64,000 nt of DNA from Pseudomonadota bacterium (GCA_020161615.1 JAIUPD010000004.1:1-64000); one strand, 5' to 3'; numbered from the stretch's first letter, positions 8,236-18,734 are shown. Notes: generated by a model from the letters alone, not told the origin. Numbers and translations are program-made.

Positions 8236-9204
8236 TCAGACCTGAATATTGACCATCTTGCGCATGTAGAGGACGTTGATGACGAGGAACGCCACCACCA
8301 CCAGCGCCGTCGGAATGAAGAGCGCGGTCTCCTTCACTTCGTCGTAGTAATCGGGCTTCACGACCGAGATCATCAGCATCGCCGCGATGGGAAAGCCGGA
8401 CAGGAACATGCCGGACCATTTCGCCTCGGCGGTGATGGCGCGGACCCGGCGGAACAGCTTGAAGCGGGCCCGCACGACCTTGGACAGGCCGTCCAGGATC
8501 TCGGCCAGGTTGCCGCCTGATTGCGCCTGGATGGTGACCGCGACGGCCAGGAACCGCAGATCCTGCATGTCCGTCCGTTCGGCGAAGGCCAGCAGCGCCT
8601 CGCCCATGTCGCGGCCATACGAGGCCTCGTCGGCGATGAGGCCCAGCTCCGACCCCAGGGGATCGGGGATCTCGCGCGCGGCGGCGGCCAGGGCATGCAC
8701 GAAGGGATGACCCACGCGCAGGCCGCGGACGATCAGGTCGATCGCATCGGGCAATTGCTCCTCGATCAGGCTCAGCCGCTTCTTGGCCTTGCCCGAGACC
8801 CAGAACCAGACCGCGCCCACGCCCATGGCCGCGCTGACCCCGGCGCGCACGCCCAGGGGGGCGGCCGTCAGCAGCGTCATCGCCAGAAAGACGACCGCCG
8901 CCAGCAGCACCATCATCAGCATCAGCATGGCGGGCGAGAAGGCGATCTTGCCCTTCTCGGCCTTCTCGGCCAGCAGCGAATAGAAGGGGATCGCCGTGGA
9001 CTTCGTATGCTGCGTCGCCTCCTTGCGCAGTCGCTCGATGACTTCGGTGCGGTTGGCGTTGGCGTCCAGCATCTCCAGCCGGCGGTTCATCCGGCTGCCC
9101 AGGCGGATCGAGCGGCCGAAGGCCAGCAGGTAGATCGCCTCGACCAGCAGGAGGATGCCGCCGAAAATGGCGATGTAGATGATGAGGGTGGGCGAAATAC
9201 TCAT
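8236..9204 (-). CDS. tadB: Tad inner-membrane platform protein
   Basis: A 322-residue T2SF protein. It has an N-terminal membrane segment, two central hydrophobic spans (about residues 92-130), the cytoplasmic module beginning LPDAIDLIVRGLRVGHPF and two C-terminal spans. It partners TadC in the pilus platform. The start is at 9204; the open frame continues upstream into the cpaF gene but has no matching features. The spacing to cpaF is 14 bp. Confidence 0.92.
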   Translation of the reverse strand: MSISPTLIIYIAIFGGILLLVEAIYLLAFGRSIRLGSRMNRRLEMLDANANRTEVIERLRKEATQHTKSTAIPFYSLLAEKAEKGKIAFSPAMLMLMMVLLAAVVFLAMTLLTAAPLGVRAGVSAAMGVGAVWFWVSGKAKKRLSLIEEQLPDAIDLIVRGLRVGHPFVHALAAAAREIPDPLGSELGLIADEASYGRDMGEALLAFAERTDMQDLRFLAVAVTIQAQSGGNLAEILDGLSKVVRARFKLFRRVRAITAEAKWSGMFLSGFPIAAMLMISVVKPDYYDEVKETALFIPTALVVVAFLVINVLYMRKMVNIQV

Positions 9205-9218
9205 GGGGGCTACTCGTT

Positions 9219-10694
<1,476 letters not shown>

Positions 10695-10704
10695 GCCTCT
10701 CTCC

Positions 10705-11946
10705 TCAGGCGGCGGCGCGGCCTTCGTCGCGGTTCGACGCGACGATGGACTGGGCGATCTTGCGGATTTCTTTCAGCAGCGGGTTCTTCGGCGCGATCTC
10801 GGCCAGCGGCAGGCCGTGGTCGTTGGCATGCGTGACCTGGGCGGTGCCATCCGGCAGCATCACCTCGAACTCGATATCCAGGCTTTCGGCCATCCGCTTG
10901 GCGCGGGCCTTGCCCGACAGATCGGTGAACTTGGGCGCGTGATTGAGGACATAGCGCAGCTTGTCCAGCGGCAGATCCTCGGCCTTCAGGGCGCGGATCA
11001 GACGCAGCGCGTTCTGGGCCGAACGCATGTCCAGCTCCATCGTCGCGTAATAGGCGTCGCATTCGTTCAGGACCGTCTCGGTCCATTGCACGACGGTGCC
11101 GGGCATGTCGATGATCACGACCTCAAAGCTGGCGCGGGCCATGGTGATCACCCGCTCGATATCGTCGGGGGTGATCAGATCGAGCGGCAGCATGTCGGCG
11201 GCGGCGGTCAGCACCTTCAGCTTGTCGTTGAAGGTCTGCAGCGTGTTGAGGAAGAAGTCGCGGTCCATCACGGCGGTGTTGGACAGAAGCTCATAGACCT
11301 TCTCGGTGCGGGCCAGATCCAGATAGGTGGCGATGGAGCCCGTCTGCAGGTCGAAATCCAGCAGGCACACGCTGGGCGCGGTCTTGCCGGAATTGGCGAT
11401 CTCCCACGCCAAGTTCACGGCGAAGGTGGTGGCGCCCGAGCCACCCGCCAGCGGCTGCACCGCATAGACGGCGCCCATCGGCTGGTTCTGGGCCACCATC
11501 ATCCGCGATTGCGAGGTGATGGTCGACATGTCAGGCGAGGGCGCGCGCAGGCGCTGGATGGCGTCATGCAGCGCGCCTTCGGGCAGCGGATAGGGCACGA
11601 AATCGCTGGCGCCCAGGCGCAGCAGCCGGTGCAGGGCGATCGGCCCCAGCTCCTCGGCGATCAGCAGGACGCGGATATTCAGCGTATTGGCCCGCTGGAT
11701 CACCGCCTCGACCAGGGCCATGTTCGATTCGTCGTCGTCGTCCAGCGCGATGGCGATGAATTCCAGCCCCTTGGCATCGGGCTGGTCGAGGAATTTCAGC
11801 GCGCTCGGAAAGGTGAGGTCGCCCCAGCTTTCGCCGAGTTCCTGTTCCATGTCCTCGATCAGCAGGTCGAAGTTCTGCACATCGCGCGAGACGGTGCAGG
11901 CACGAATCGGGGCGACATGTTTGACGGGGCTGCTCACACTCGACAT
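10705..11946 (-). CDS. cpaE: Tad pilus localisation ATPase-like protein
   Basis: A 413-residue TadZ/CpaE protein: an atypical receiver-like N-terminal domain (residues ~15-135) followed by a MinD/ParA-like domain. The deviant Walker A is AGGSGATT, in which the usual lysines are missing, as in several TadZ proteins; CLLDFDLQTGS and VIIDMPG follow as the Walker A' and B elements. It places the pilus machine at the pole or envelope site. It is the first gene after the terminator-like hairpin at 12103-12129, so it may start its own transcript from the 219-bp gap. Confidence 0.9.
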   Translation of the reverse strand: MSSVSSPVKHVAPIRACTVSRDVQNFDLLIEDMEQELGESWGDLTFPSALKFLDQPDAKGLEFIAIALDDDDESNMALVEAVIQRANTLNIRVLLIAEELGPIALHRLLRLGASDFVPYPLPEGALHDAIQRLRAPSPDMSTITSQSRMMVAQNQPMGAVYAVQPLAGGSGATTFAVNLAWEIANSGKTAPSVCLLDFDLQTGSIATYLDLARTEKVYELLSNTAVMDRDFFLNTLQTFNDKLKVLTAAADMLPLDLITPDDIERVITMARASFEVVIIDMPGTVVQWTETVLNECDAYYATMELDMRSAQNALRLIRALKAEDLPLDKLRYVLNHAPKFTDLSGKARAKRMAESLDIEFEVMLPDGTAQVTHANDHGLPLAEIAPKNPLLKEIRKIAQSIVASNRDEGRAAA

Positions 11947-12102
11947 CTTCTATCCTCCGCACCGGCATTCTGCCGGCATGTGGTACGCGACCGGCGCCGC
12001 GCGACGGCAGGCGGAACCGGGTTCTTCCCAACTTCGGGGGTAATCTTGGCATTAATGGGGCTAAAAAAACGTAATTGTCGGGCCGGGGCCGAATAAACCA
12101 GA

Positions 12103-12129
12103 CGCCCCGCCGACAGGATCGGCGGGGCG
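12103..12129 (-). terminator. Strong hairpin after the ompA-like gene
   Basis: CGCCCCGCCGA (12103-12113) and TCGGCGGGGCG (12119-12129) are exact reverse complements with a 5-base loop. On the minus strand it lies 37 bp after the ompA-like stop and is followed by a modest T-rich stretch (TGGTTTATT). The rest of the 219-bp gap (11947-12165) holds an AT-rich patch at 12038-12078 that could carry the cpaE promoter; no exact promoter could be assigned. Confidence 0.6.
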
Positions 12130-12165
12130 CTGCGAGGTTGCCGGACGGGTATCCCGGCAGAGGTA

Positions 12166-12807
12166 TCAGGGCGTATTCGGGGCCCGCACGGCACTCTCGA
12201 CGTATTCCCGATGCACGACACGGGCATACTCTCCGTTCAGGATCCGGGCGTTGTCCTGCACGAATCCGGAGACTTCGGTGACCGCGCGCCGGTTCTGGCG
12301 TTCGCGGTCGGGCGTGGGGATCAGCGGCTGCGTCTCGCCATTCGAGACGACCGCCTCGACCCGGCGACGGCTGATGCCTTGCCGGACGATGAAATTGGCC
12401 GCGGCGCGGGCGCGACGCAGGCCGAGGCCGCGGTTGTAGCGTTCGGATCCCACCAGATCGGTATGGCCGAAGACGCGGAAGGTCACCTCGGGGAAGTGGC
12501 GCATCCAGCGGGCCTGCTGCGCGAGGATATGCTGCGCGGCCGGGTCCAGCTCGGCGCTGTCGAAGGCGAAGGTCACGGTGTTCGGCACTTCGCGGGCAAA
12601 CCGCTCGGCCAGGGCCACGACGTAATCCAGCTGTCCGGTCAGGATCAGGATGTTGTTGGCGGTGGGCGTGCCGAAGCCGCCCTCGTCCAGGTCGCTGCCG
12701 ACCTCGGCGGCCAAATAGGCGCCCGAACAGGCGCTCAGCGCCCCGGCCGAAACGCCCAGCAGCAGCAGGCGGCGCGTGATCTGGTGTTGGTGCGGACGGG
12801 CGGTCAT
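12166..12807 (-). CDS. OmpA-domain lipoprotein in the Tad locus
   Basis: A 213-residue protein with a lipoprotein-like signal (ALSAC). Its C-terminal half is an OmpA/MotB peptidoglycan-binding domain: TVTFAFDSAELD, then FGHTDLVGSERYNRGLGLRRARA with the Asp and Arg residues that bind diaminopimelate. It probably anchors the pilus channel to peptidoglycan. It lies 3 bp after the cpaC stop and is followed by a hairpin, so cpaC and this gene may share a transcript. Confidence 0.85.
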   Translation of the reverse strand: MTARPHQHQITRRLLLLGVSAGALSACSGAYLAAEVGSDLDEGGFGTPTANNILILTGQLDYVVALAERFAREVPNTVTFAFDSAELDPAAQHILAQQARWMRHFPEVTFRVFGHTDLVGSERYNRGLGLRRARAAANFIVRQGISRRRVEAVVSNGETQPLIPTPDRERQNRRAVTEVSGFVQDNARILNGEYARVVHREYVESAVRAPNTP

Positions 12808-12810
12808 GGG

Positions 12811-14214
12811 TTACTCCATCACATAGCCGTAGCCGCCGCGGAAATCCTGCCGCGCGACTTCGGCGGCGCCGGACGACGAGCCGGTGAGCTGACCGTTGAG
12901 GAACAATTGCGCCTCGTTCGGCAGGCGGATGCGGTCGGTGGGCAAGAGCAATGCCTCGCCCCGGGTCGGCGTGACCAGATGCGCGGTGACGAAGATCATC
13001 AGCTCGGACTGGCTGCGCTGGTAATCGGCGCTGCGGAACAGCGCGCCCAGCACCGGGATGTCGCCCAGCCACGGCACCTGGGCGATGGAGCCCTGGAAAT
13101 CGTCCTGCAACAGGCCCGCGATGGCGAAGCTCTCGCCATCCCTGAGTTCGACGGTGGTCGAGGTCTGGCGGCGGCGGAAACCCGGCAGGGTGACGCCGTT
13201 GGCGCTGTAGGAATTGGTGCTGTCGGGGCTGGAGACCGAAGCATCCATGCTCAGGTTGATGACGTCGCCATCGACCACGCGCGGGGTGAAGGTCAGCTCG
13301 ACGCCGATCGCGCGGTAATCTACGGTGACCGTGCCGTTGTCGCCGACCACCGGTACCGGCACTTCGCCACCGGCCAGGAAATGCGCCTCCTGCCCCGACA
13401 GGGCGGTCAGGCTGGGCTCGGACAGCGTGCGCGCCAGGCCGTTCGATTCCAGTGCTTCCAGCATGACCTGGAACTGTACCGAACCGACCGAGAAGCCGCC
13501 CGCCAGCACGCCCTGCGCGGGTGTGGCCGAGGTCACGGCCACCGGCACGCCGGCCGTGGTCAGCGCCCCGGCCGAGAAGCGCCCGGTCCCCGCCGCCGAG
13601 ACGCCATCCGTCGCCGAGAGGCTGGCGGCGAGGCTCTGCGCGGCCGAGCGCTGCACTTCCGAGAAGCGCACCCGCAGCATGACCTGCTGCGTGCCGCCCA
13701 CGTTCATCAGGTTCGAGACGCGGCCCGGCGCGTAGCGCTCGGCGAGTTGCAGCGCCGCGTCCAGCCGCGCGCCCGAGGAGACGATTCCCGACAGCACGAT
13801 CCCGTCATTGGCGGTCCGCACCTCGATGGGCTCGGACGGCAGGATCTGCCGCAGCCTTTCGCGGAATTCGGCCACATCGGGGGTGACCTGCACCTCCACA
13901 TTGGCGATGAGCTGGCCGTTGGCGCCCAGGATGGTCAGTGTCGTGCGGCCCGGCGCCTTGCCCAGCACATAGATCGAGCGGTCCGAGAGGGTGGAGATAT
14001 CGGCAATGCCCGGATTGGCGATCGAGAGTTCGACGAAGGGCGTGTCGCTTTCGACCACGACCGCCCGGTTCATCGCCACGGCCAGCGTGTCGCGCACCTG
14101 GCTGGATGCCACCGTGAGCATCTGTGCCGATGCCGGCAGGCTCGTGAAAGCCACCTGCCCAAGGCCCCACAGGGCCAGCGCCATCACCGACGCAATCCTA
14201 CGTTTCGTGCTCAT
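12811..14214 (-). CDS. cpaC: Tad pilus secretin
   Basis: A 467-residue outer-membrane secretin (CpaC/RcpA). It has a signal peptide ending near ASAQ (residue 31), an N-terminal pilus/BON-type region (SIYVLGKAPGRTTLTILG), and a C-terminal secretin domain with the VPVPVVGDNGTVTVDYRAIGVELTF region written here only in part, and VPWLGDIPVLGALFRS, the typical secretin end motif. It forms the ring through which the Flp fibre leaves. The start at 14214 follows a 239-bp gap; the frame continues upstream without coding character. Confidence 0.93.
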   Translation of the reverse strand: MSTKRRIASVMALALWGLGQVAFTSLPASAQMLTVASSQVRDTLAVAMNRAVVVESDTPFVELSIANPGIADISTLSDRSIYVLGKAPGRTTLTILGANGQLIANVEVQVTPDVAEFRERLRQILPSEPIEVRTANDGIVLSGIVSSGARLDAALQLAERYAPGRVSNLMNVGGTQQVMLRVRFSEVQRSAAQSLAASLSATDGVSAAGTGRFSAGALTTAGVPVAVTSATPAQGVLAGGFSVGSVQFQVMLEALESNGLARTLSEPSLTALSGQEAHFLAGGEVPVPVVGDNGTVTVDYRAIGVELTFTPRVVDGDVINLSMDASVSSPDSTNSYSANGVTLPGFRRRQTSTTVELRDGESFAIAGLLQDDFQGSIAQVPWLGDIPVLGALFRSADYQRSQSELMIFVTAHLVTPTRGEALLLPTDRIRLPNEAQLFLNGQLTGSSSGAAEVARQDFRGGYGYVME

Positions 14215-14276
14215 GTGATCCTGCCTCTCGATCACGGGTACATCGGGCCTCTGACGGGCCGTTTCGACAAAGAATG

Positions 14277-14307
14277 CTTGAATCCCGTTTTTATTGCAAG
14301 ATTCAAT
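14277..14307. promoter_or_regulatory. AT-rich inverted repeat in the gap upstream of cpaC
   Basis: The 239-bp gap 14215-14453 between cpaB and cpaC holds no gene. It contains TTGAATC (14278-14284) and GATTCAA (14300-14306), a 7-bp inverted repeat around an AT-rich centre (GTTTTTATTGC). The gap is large for an operon and unusually AT-rich, which suggests a separate promoter or a control site for cpaC. No -35/-10 pair was convincing. Confidence 0.35.
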
Positions 14308-14453
14308 TGTTTGCGCTGCGTCTTTCGCGTGATTCCCCTGTCTTTTCCACAGCCTGCCCCGAGCGCTGGCGTGCAGAATCGCGACGACCCCCAGATCTAG
14401 GGGGCCGCGGGTGTGGCAAGATTGACGCAGGCCTTGCGGCGGGCCGCGCCGCG

Positions 14454-15287
14454 TCAATTGGTGCACGGAATCTCGATCTGGACGACCTCGGCGCCGCGGC
14501 GGGTGCGCACGGTGCAGCGCTCCTGCGCCTGCTGGACCACGGTTTCCACCCCCAGCAGGCTGTTGCCGTCGACCTGGATCTGGCTGAGCGCCGTGGTGTC
14601 GTCGAGGCCGACCAGCGACAGCGACAGCCGCCCGGTGGATTGGCCCTGCGCCAGGCTGGCGACGGTTTCGGCGGTGGCTTCGATCGTGACCGAGCGCGGC
14701 ACGCCCGAGAAGTTGCGGTCCTCGTCGGCGTTTTCGTCCAGCGCGATGATCCGCACGCCCGAGGACAGAAGGCGGGTGATGTCCCCGCCCTGCGCGCCGC
14801 GGCCGGTCCAATAGATATCGACGGTGTTCGAGGGACGCAGCGTCCCGGAAATCCCCGAGTTCTGGTCGACCCGGATGGTGAAGGCGCGCATGCCCGGGGT
14901 CAGGATGGCGGCGATCCCGGCCGGCTCGCCGGGGGCGCTGACCTTGACCGACAGGATCGGTTCGCCCGCCTCCATCGCGCGCAGCGCGACGCGGGGGCGT
15001 CTGGGGTCGGGCACCAGATCCTCGACGGTCTGGAACACGCCCTGGGGCACAGATTCGGCCGGCCACTCGATGGTGCGGATGGCGTCACGGTTGATGGGCT
15101 CGCCGTAGCGCAGCGGCCGGGTCGCAACGGCGACGGACACGGTCTGGATGGCTTGTACGGCATTGCCCTGGGCCTGGGCGGCGGCGATGGCGGCCTGGGT
15201 CTGGCTTACGTAATTCTGGGCCATGAACACGCCGAAGCCCGCCAGGGCCAGCCCGACACCGAGAATACCGATTTGCACAGCTCGCAT
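14454..15287 (-). CDS. cpaB: Tad pilus assembly protein (SAF domain)
   Basis: A 277-residue CpaB/RcpC protein. An N-terminal membrane anchor (residues 3-24) is followed by a SAF-like domain (LRYGEPINRDAIRTIEWP) and the CpaB/RcpC C-terminal domain with TVDIYWTGRG. It is a periplasmic partner of the secretin. The start at 15287 is preceded by AGGAG at good spacing; an upstream ATG in frame is not. A possible attenuator lies between this gene and flp, so its expression may be lower than that of the pilin. Confidence 0.9.
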   Translation of the reverse strand: MRAVQIGILGVGLALAGFGVFMAQNYVSQTQAAIAAAQAQGNAVQAIQTVSVAVATRPLRYGEPINRDAIRTIEWPAESVPQGVFQTVEDLVPDPRRPRVALRAMEAGEPILSVKVSAPGEPAGIAAILTPGMRAFTIRVDQNSGISGTLRPSNTVDIYWTGRGAQGGDITRLLSSGVRIIALDENADEDRNFSGVPRSVTIEATAETVASLAQGQSTGRLSLSLVGLDDTTALSQIQVDGNSLLGVETVVQQAQERCTVRTRRGAEVVQIEIPCTN

Positions 15288-15425
15288 TGCTCGCTCCTGA
15301 ACACCTGCCAGATCCACTTCGGCGCGGATCACGCTTACCCATACTATTCACCAAAGCTGCAGGGTGAATCGGGCAAGATGATGGCTAGAAACGGAAAGTT
15401 GTCCGGCGATTGACTAAAATTGCAG

Positions 15426-15451
15426 CGGGCCGCACCCGGGGATGCGGCCCG
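15426..15451 (-). terminator. Hairpin between flp and cpaB, possible attenuator
   Basis: CGGGCCGCA (15426-15434) and TGCGGCCCG (15443-15451) are exact reverse complements with an 8-base loop. Read on the minus strand it lies 25 bp after the flp stop and is followed by CTGCAATTTTAG, a weak U-tract of the same form seen after lysC. Partial termination here would give abundant pilin mRNA and less mRNA for the assembly machine. Confidence 0.6.
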
Positions 15452-15476
15452 TCGAAATCGGCTGGCGGACGAACGA

Positions 15477-15704
15477 TTATTCCGTCGGCGTGGTGCCGCT
15501 GCTGCCCAGCGTGCCGAGGCTGGCCACCGAGGCGCCCGACAGCGAGCTGGAGATCGAGGTGCCGAGGCTCGACACGCCCGAGCGGACCGAGGTCACGACG
15601 GCCAGGCCGAGGCCCACGATGGCGGCGGTCAGCACCACCCAGTCAACGGTGACGGCGCCGGATTCATTGGCGGCGAAGGCTTTGACGGTGTTGAGGAAGT
15701 TCAT
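15477..15704 (-). CDS. flp: Flp-type pilin
   Basis: A 75-residue prepilin and the first gene of the Tad locus. The leader ends at Gly16 and the mature protein starts AVTVDWVVLTAAIVGLGLAV, a Flp-type hydrophobic helix, followed by a Ser/Gly/Thr-rich tail. The residue at +5 is Asp rather than the usual Glu. It has a strong ribosome site (GGAGAG) and would be processed by CpaA and polymerised by the CpaF/TadB/TadC machine. Confidence 0.93.
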   Translation of the reverse strand: MNFLNTVKAFAANESGAVTVDWVVLTAAIVGLGLAVVTSVRSGVSSLGTSISSSLSGASVASLGTLGSSGTTPTE

Positions 15705-16124
15705 GGTTACTCTCCAGAGTACAGGGGTTTCGCGGGTCTATTCTGCGTGCCAGCCCGAAGGTCGGAAGAGTTGAGGGTTTTTGAACCGCTCTCCGTTCTG
15801 GCAGGATCCTTATCGCCCCGCATGGGGGCGGGATCGTGCGCCAATTCAGGCCAAATCGTGGCGGACGGCGTGCATTTTCAGGACTTGTGCCGACGCTGGA
15901 AACCGGCAGGGGCGCCGTGCCGGTTTGTCCATGATCCAGCAATCTCTTGTTAAGATCTTTGCGGCGCAGATGCGGTTCCGCCCCCGCGATTCGCGGTCCG
16001 ACTCACAGGATCCGACTGCGAATTGCCTGCGCTGCACCGCTCCGCTGTCGCCCGCATGCAGGATATTTGCGCGGCTCGGGGATTTCTGGCACTCTGGCGG
16101 AAAACAACAAGAACCCCCGGGGCC
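15705..16124. other. 420-bp divergent intergenic region, flp promoter side
   Basis: No gene is visible. The region separates flp (leftward) from a lytic transglycosylase (rightward) and should carry both promoters. A hairpin CGCCCC/GGGGCG (15814-15830, 5-base loop) lies about 110 bp upstream of flp. AT-rich patches occur near 15760-15785 (GGGTTTTTGAACC) and 15938-15962 (AATCTCTTGTTAAGATCTTT). No sigma-54 or CtrA-type site could be assigned by eye. Confidence 0.4.
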
Positions 16125-17003
16125 ATGCCGAGCAGCTTGCCCACCCGTTTCCCGCTGATCGCGGCGGCCCTGACCGGGGCGGCCTGCTTCGGCCTGCCCG
16201 CGCCCGCGCAGGTCGCGCCGCAGGGCGATTTCACCTTCCGCCGGATCGGCGTGGCGCCGGCGGACGGCAGCCGACGCATCACCGTGCAGGTCGATCCCGA
16301 TGAACAGGCCCGCCGCCTGGCCCCGCCCGCGCCGGTCGCGCCCTCGGCCCCCCTCCTGACCCCCGTGGCCCAGCCCCTGCCCGAGGCCGGGGCGGATGGC
16401 GCGCGGTTCGGCTGGTTCTGGACCCAGGTCTCGCCCAATCTCGCGCAGGGCGAGGGGCGCTATCTGGCGGCGATGGCCGCCCTGCGCGACGCGCCCGAGG
16501 GGCGGCGCGTGCCCGAGCCCGGGGTGCAGCACCTGCACGATATCGCCGCGCTGCACAACGCGGCGATCCTGCGGGCGACCATCGGCACCCGGGTCTCGCC
16601 GGCGCTGGCGCTGGCGGTGATCGCGGTCGAAAGCAGCGGCCGGCCGACGGCGGTCAGCCATGCCGGCGCGCAGGGGCTGATGCAGCTGATCCCGGCCACC
16701 GCCGCACGTTTCGGTGTCGGCGACGCCATGGACCCGGTGCAGAACATCCGCGGCGGCGTGGCCTATCTGGACTGGCTGCTGAATGAATTCGACGGCGATG
16801 TGGTGCTGGCGCTGGCGGGCTACAACGCGGGCGAGGGCGCGGTCCGGCGCAACGGCGGCGTGCCCCCCTATGCCGAGACGCGCGATTACGTGCCGCGCGT
16901 GCTGTCCGCCTGGAACGTGGCACGGGGCCTTTGCGCCACAGTGCCGGAACTGCCCAGCGACGCCTGCGTCTTTGCCGTGCGGGCGGTCAGGACGGCGGGG
17001 TAG
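16125..17003 (+). CDS. Soluble lytic murein transglycosylase (SLT domain)
   Basis: A 292-residue exported protein with an N-terminal signal sequence, a proline-rich linker (residues ~70-90) and a C-terminal SLT goose-lysozyme-like domain. Catalytic Glu169 is in AVESSGRPTAVS; GAQGLMQLIPATAARFGV and LALAGYNAGEGAV are the remaining signature blocks. It cuts peptidoglycan between MurNAc and GlcNAc in the periplasm. Its position divergent from the Tad locus makes a role in opening the wall for the pilus possible but unproven. The start at 16125 precedes the signal peptide; the frame extends upstream to 16023 without support. Confidence 0.85.
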   Translation: MPSSLPTRFPLIAAALTGAACFGLPAPAQVAPQGDFTFRRIGVAPADGSRRITVQVDPDEQARRLAPPAPVAPSAPLLTPVAQPLPEAGADGARFGWFWTQVSPNLAQGEGRYLAAMAALRDAPEGRRVPEPGVQHLHDIAALHNAAILRATIGTRVSPALALAVIAVESSGRPTAVSHAGAQGLMQLIPATAARFGVGDAMDPVQNIRGGVAYLDWLLNEFDGDVVLALAGYNAGEGAVRRNGGVPPYAETRDYVPRVLSAWNVARGLCATVPELPSDACVFAVRAVRTAG

Positions 17004-17026
17004 GGCGCCGCCTTCGTCGTACCTGA

Positions 17027-17353
17027 TTACAGGATCGCGTCGATCGCCTCGGCCGGGCGGCCGATCACCGCGCGCGCGCCGTTGCGGATGACCGGGCGTT
17101 CGATCAGCGCGGGATCGACGGCCATGGCGGCGACGATCACATTCTCGGACTCGCCTTTCAGCGCGGCACCTTCCTTGCGCAAGAGCGCCGAGGCGGGCAG
17201 CCCCAGCGCCATCAGCATCGCGCGCAGTTCCTCCTGCGAGGGGCCGTCTTTCAGGTAAAGCCGCACCTGCGGCGCGATGCCCTTCGCCTCCAGATAGGCC
17301 AGCGCCGCGCGGGACTTGGAACAGCGCGGGTTGTGCCAGATCTCTACAGCCAT
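17027..17353 (-). CDS. ArsC/Spx-family thioredoxin-fold protein (arsenate reductase-like)
   Basis: A 108-residue ArsC-type protein with HNPRCSKSR containing the nucleophile Cys11 and a C-terminal ERPVI-x-N-G-x-R-A-V-I-GRP motif. The family reduces arsenate with glutaredoxin or serves as YfgD-like proteins of unknown function. No ars genes are adjacent. Its start overlaps the end of pyrD by 10 bp, so it is the last gene of the DUF952-pyrD unit. True arsenate reductase activity is uncertain. Confidence 0.8.
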   Translation of the reverse strand: MAVEIWHNPRCSKSRAALAYLEAKGIAPQVRLYLKDGPSQEELRAMLMALGLPASALLRKEGAALKGESENVIVAAMAVDPALIERPVIRNGARAVIGRPAEAIDAIL

Positions 17354-18396
17354 TGGTCCCTCCCGGTTCCGACCGCCTCGGCCACGCTCGCAAACCCGTC
17401 GCGTTCCAGCAACCCGTCCAACCCTTGGGCGATCCGCCCGACGAGCGAAAACCCGCCATAGACCAACGCCGAATAGAGTTGCACCGCGCTGGCACCGGCG
17501 CGGATCTTGGCATAGGCATCCTCGGCCGAGGCGATGCCGCCGACACCGATCAACGGCAGCGTGCCACCGGTCAGCGCCGAAAGCCGGGCCAGAACCCGCG
17601 TGGACTTTTCAAACAGCGGCACGCCGGAAAGCCCGCCCGCCTCGCCGCGATGGGTACTTTTCAGCCCTTCGCGCGACAGGGTGGTGTTGGTGGCGATGAT
17701 CGCGTCGAGCCCCGCCTCGCGCGCGACACCGGCAATGTCAGACAGTTCCGAAGCCTCGAGATCCGGGGCGATCTTCAGGAACACGGGGATCCGGCGCTCC
17801 AGCGCGTCACGCTCGGCCATGACGCCCGCCAGCAGCCCACGCAGCGCCGCCGCACCCTGAAGGTCGCGCAGCTTTTCGGTATTGGGCGAGGACACGTTGA
17901 CCGTGGCGAAATCCACATGCGATCCGCAGAGCCGCAGCACCGTGGCGAAATCGGCCGCCCGGTCGGCGCTGTCCTTGTTGGCGCCAAGGTTCAGCCCCAC
18001 CACCGGCCCCGGCGCGCGGGTGGCAAGGCGCCGGGCGATCGCCTCGGCCCCTTCGTTGTTGAAGCCGAAGCGGTTGATCACCGCGCAGTCCTCGGACAGG
18101 CGGAAGAGGCGCGGGCGCGGATTGCCGGGCTGCGGGCGGGGGGTCGCCGCGCCCACCTCGACAAAGCCGAAACCGGCCCGGGCCAGCGGCCCCAGCGCCA
18201 CGGCGTTCTTGTCGAAGCCCGCGGCCAGCCCCACCGGGTTCGGCAGTTCCAGCCCCGCCACCTGCGTGCGCAGCCGGGGCGAGGTGACGATGCTCGCCAA
18301 GGGCACCGCGCCGGTGTTCAGCGCCTTCAGCGTCAGGCCATGCGCGGTTTCCGGATCGATCCGGTGCATGGCCCAGAGGCCCAGAGCCTCGATCAT
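17344..18396 (-). CDS. pyrD: Dihydroorotate dehydrogenase (quinone), class 2
   Basis: A 350-residue membrane-associated FMN enzyme that oxidises dihydroorotate to orotate with quinone. It has the class 2 N-terminal extension ([16 protein letters not shown]), the FMN-site GLAAGFDKN, the catalytic Ser in NVSSPNT, and [19 protein letters not shown] near the end. The start overlaps the preceding DUF952 stop as TGATG. Length agrees with class 2 enzymes. Confidence 0.95.
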   Translation of the reverse strand: MIEALGLWAMHRIDPETAHGLTLKALNTGAVPLASIVTSPRLRTQVAGLELPNPVGLAAGFDKNAVALGPLARAGFGFVEVGAATPRPQPGNPRPRLFRLSEDCAVINRFGFNNEGAEAIARRLATRAPGPVVGLNLGANKDSADRAADFATVLRLCGSHVDFATVNVSSPNTEKLRDLQGAAALRGLLAGVMAERDALERRIPVFLKIAPDLEASELSDIAGVAREAGLDAIIATNTTLSREGLKSTHRGEAGGLSGVPLFEKSTRVLARLSALTGGTLPLIGVGGIASAEDAYAKIRAGASAVQLYSALVYGGFSLVGRIAQGLDGLLERDGFASVAEAVGTGRDQWL

Positions 18397-18734
18397 CAGA
18401 CGACCCCTTCCGGGAAGATATGGCCCGCCGCGCCCAAGGGCAGCGACTTGTCCCAGACGACATCCGCCCGGGTCAGCTCCCGGTAGAGATGCGGAAACAA
18501 CTGCCCCCCGCGCGAGGGTTCCCATTTCAGGGCCTCGCCCAGGCGGTCGGTCTCGATGGCCAGCAGCACCAGATCGCTTTCCCCCGCGAAATGCTTGGCG
18601 GCGGTTTCCACCACCTGCTGCGGGGTCGACATATGCACATAGCCATCGGCCAGATCGACGGGAGCCCCGGCACTGCGGCCGCGGGCGACGAGATCGTCCC
18701 ATTCGGAACGGCGAAAGATCTTGTAGACCAGCAT
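18396..18734 (-). CDS. DUF952 family protein
   Basis: A 112-residue protein with the DUF952 pattern: [11 protein letters not shown], a [19 protein letters not shown] segment, and [12 protein letters not shown] near the end. The fold resembles ADP-ribosyltransferase-like glutathione-related domains in some annotations, but the function is unknown. The start at 18734 has the family N-terminus; the frame continues to 18797 without support. It is coupled to pyrD by TGATG. Confidence 0.8.
   Translation of the reverse strand: MLVYKIFRRSEWDDLVARGRSAGAPVDLADGYVHMSTPQQVVETAAKHFAGESDLVLLAIETDRLGEALKWEPSRGGQLFPHLYRELTRADVVWDKSLPLGAAGHIFPEGVV

Noticed and set aside
10705-11946. Loss of the Walker A lysine in CpaE as a sign of inactivation
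   Set aside because: TadZ/CpaE proteins often have atypical Walker A motifs, so this is not evidence of a broken gene.
12038-12060. CtrA-like site (TTAA spaced to TTAC) upstream of cpaE
   Set aside because: The spacer is 8 rather than 7 bases and the second half is TTAC, so it does not fit the TTAA-N7-TTAA consensus.
17027-17353. Arsenic resistance locus (ArsR at 3 kb, ArsC-like at 17 kb)
   Set aside because: The two genes are 14 kb apart, there is no arsB or acr3, and the ArsR lacks a metal-binding Cys cluster.
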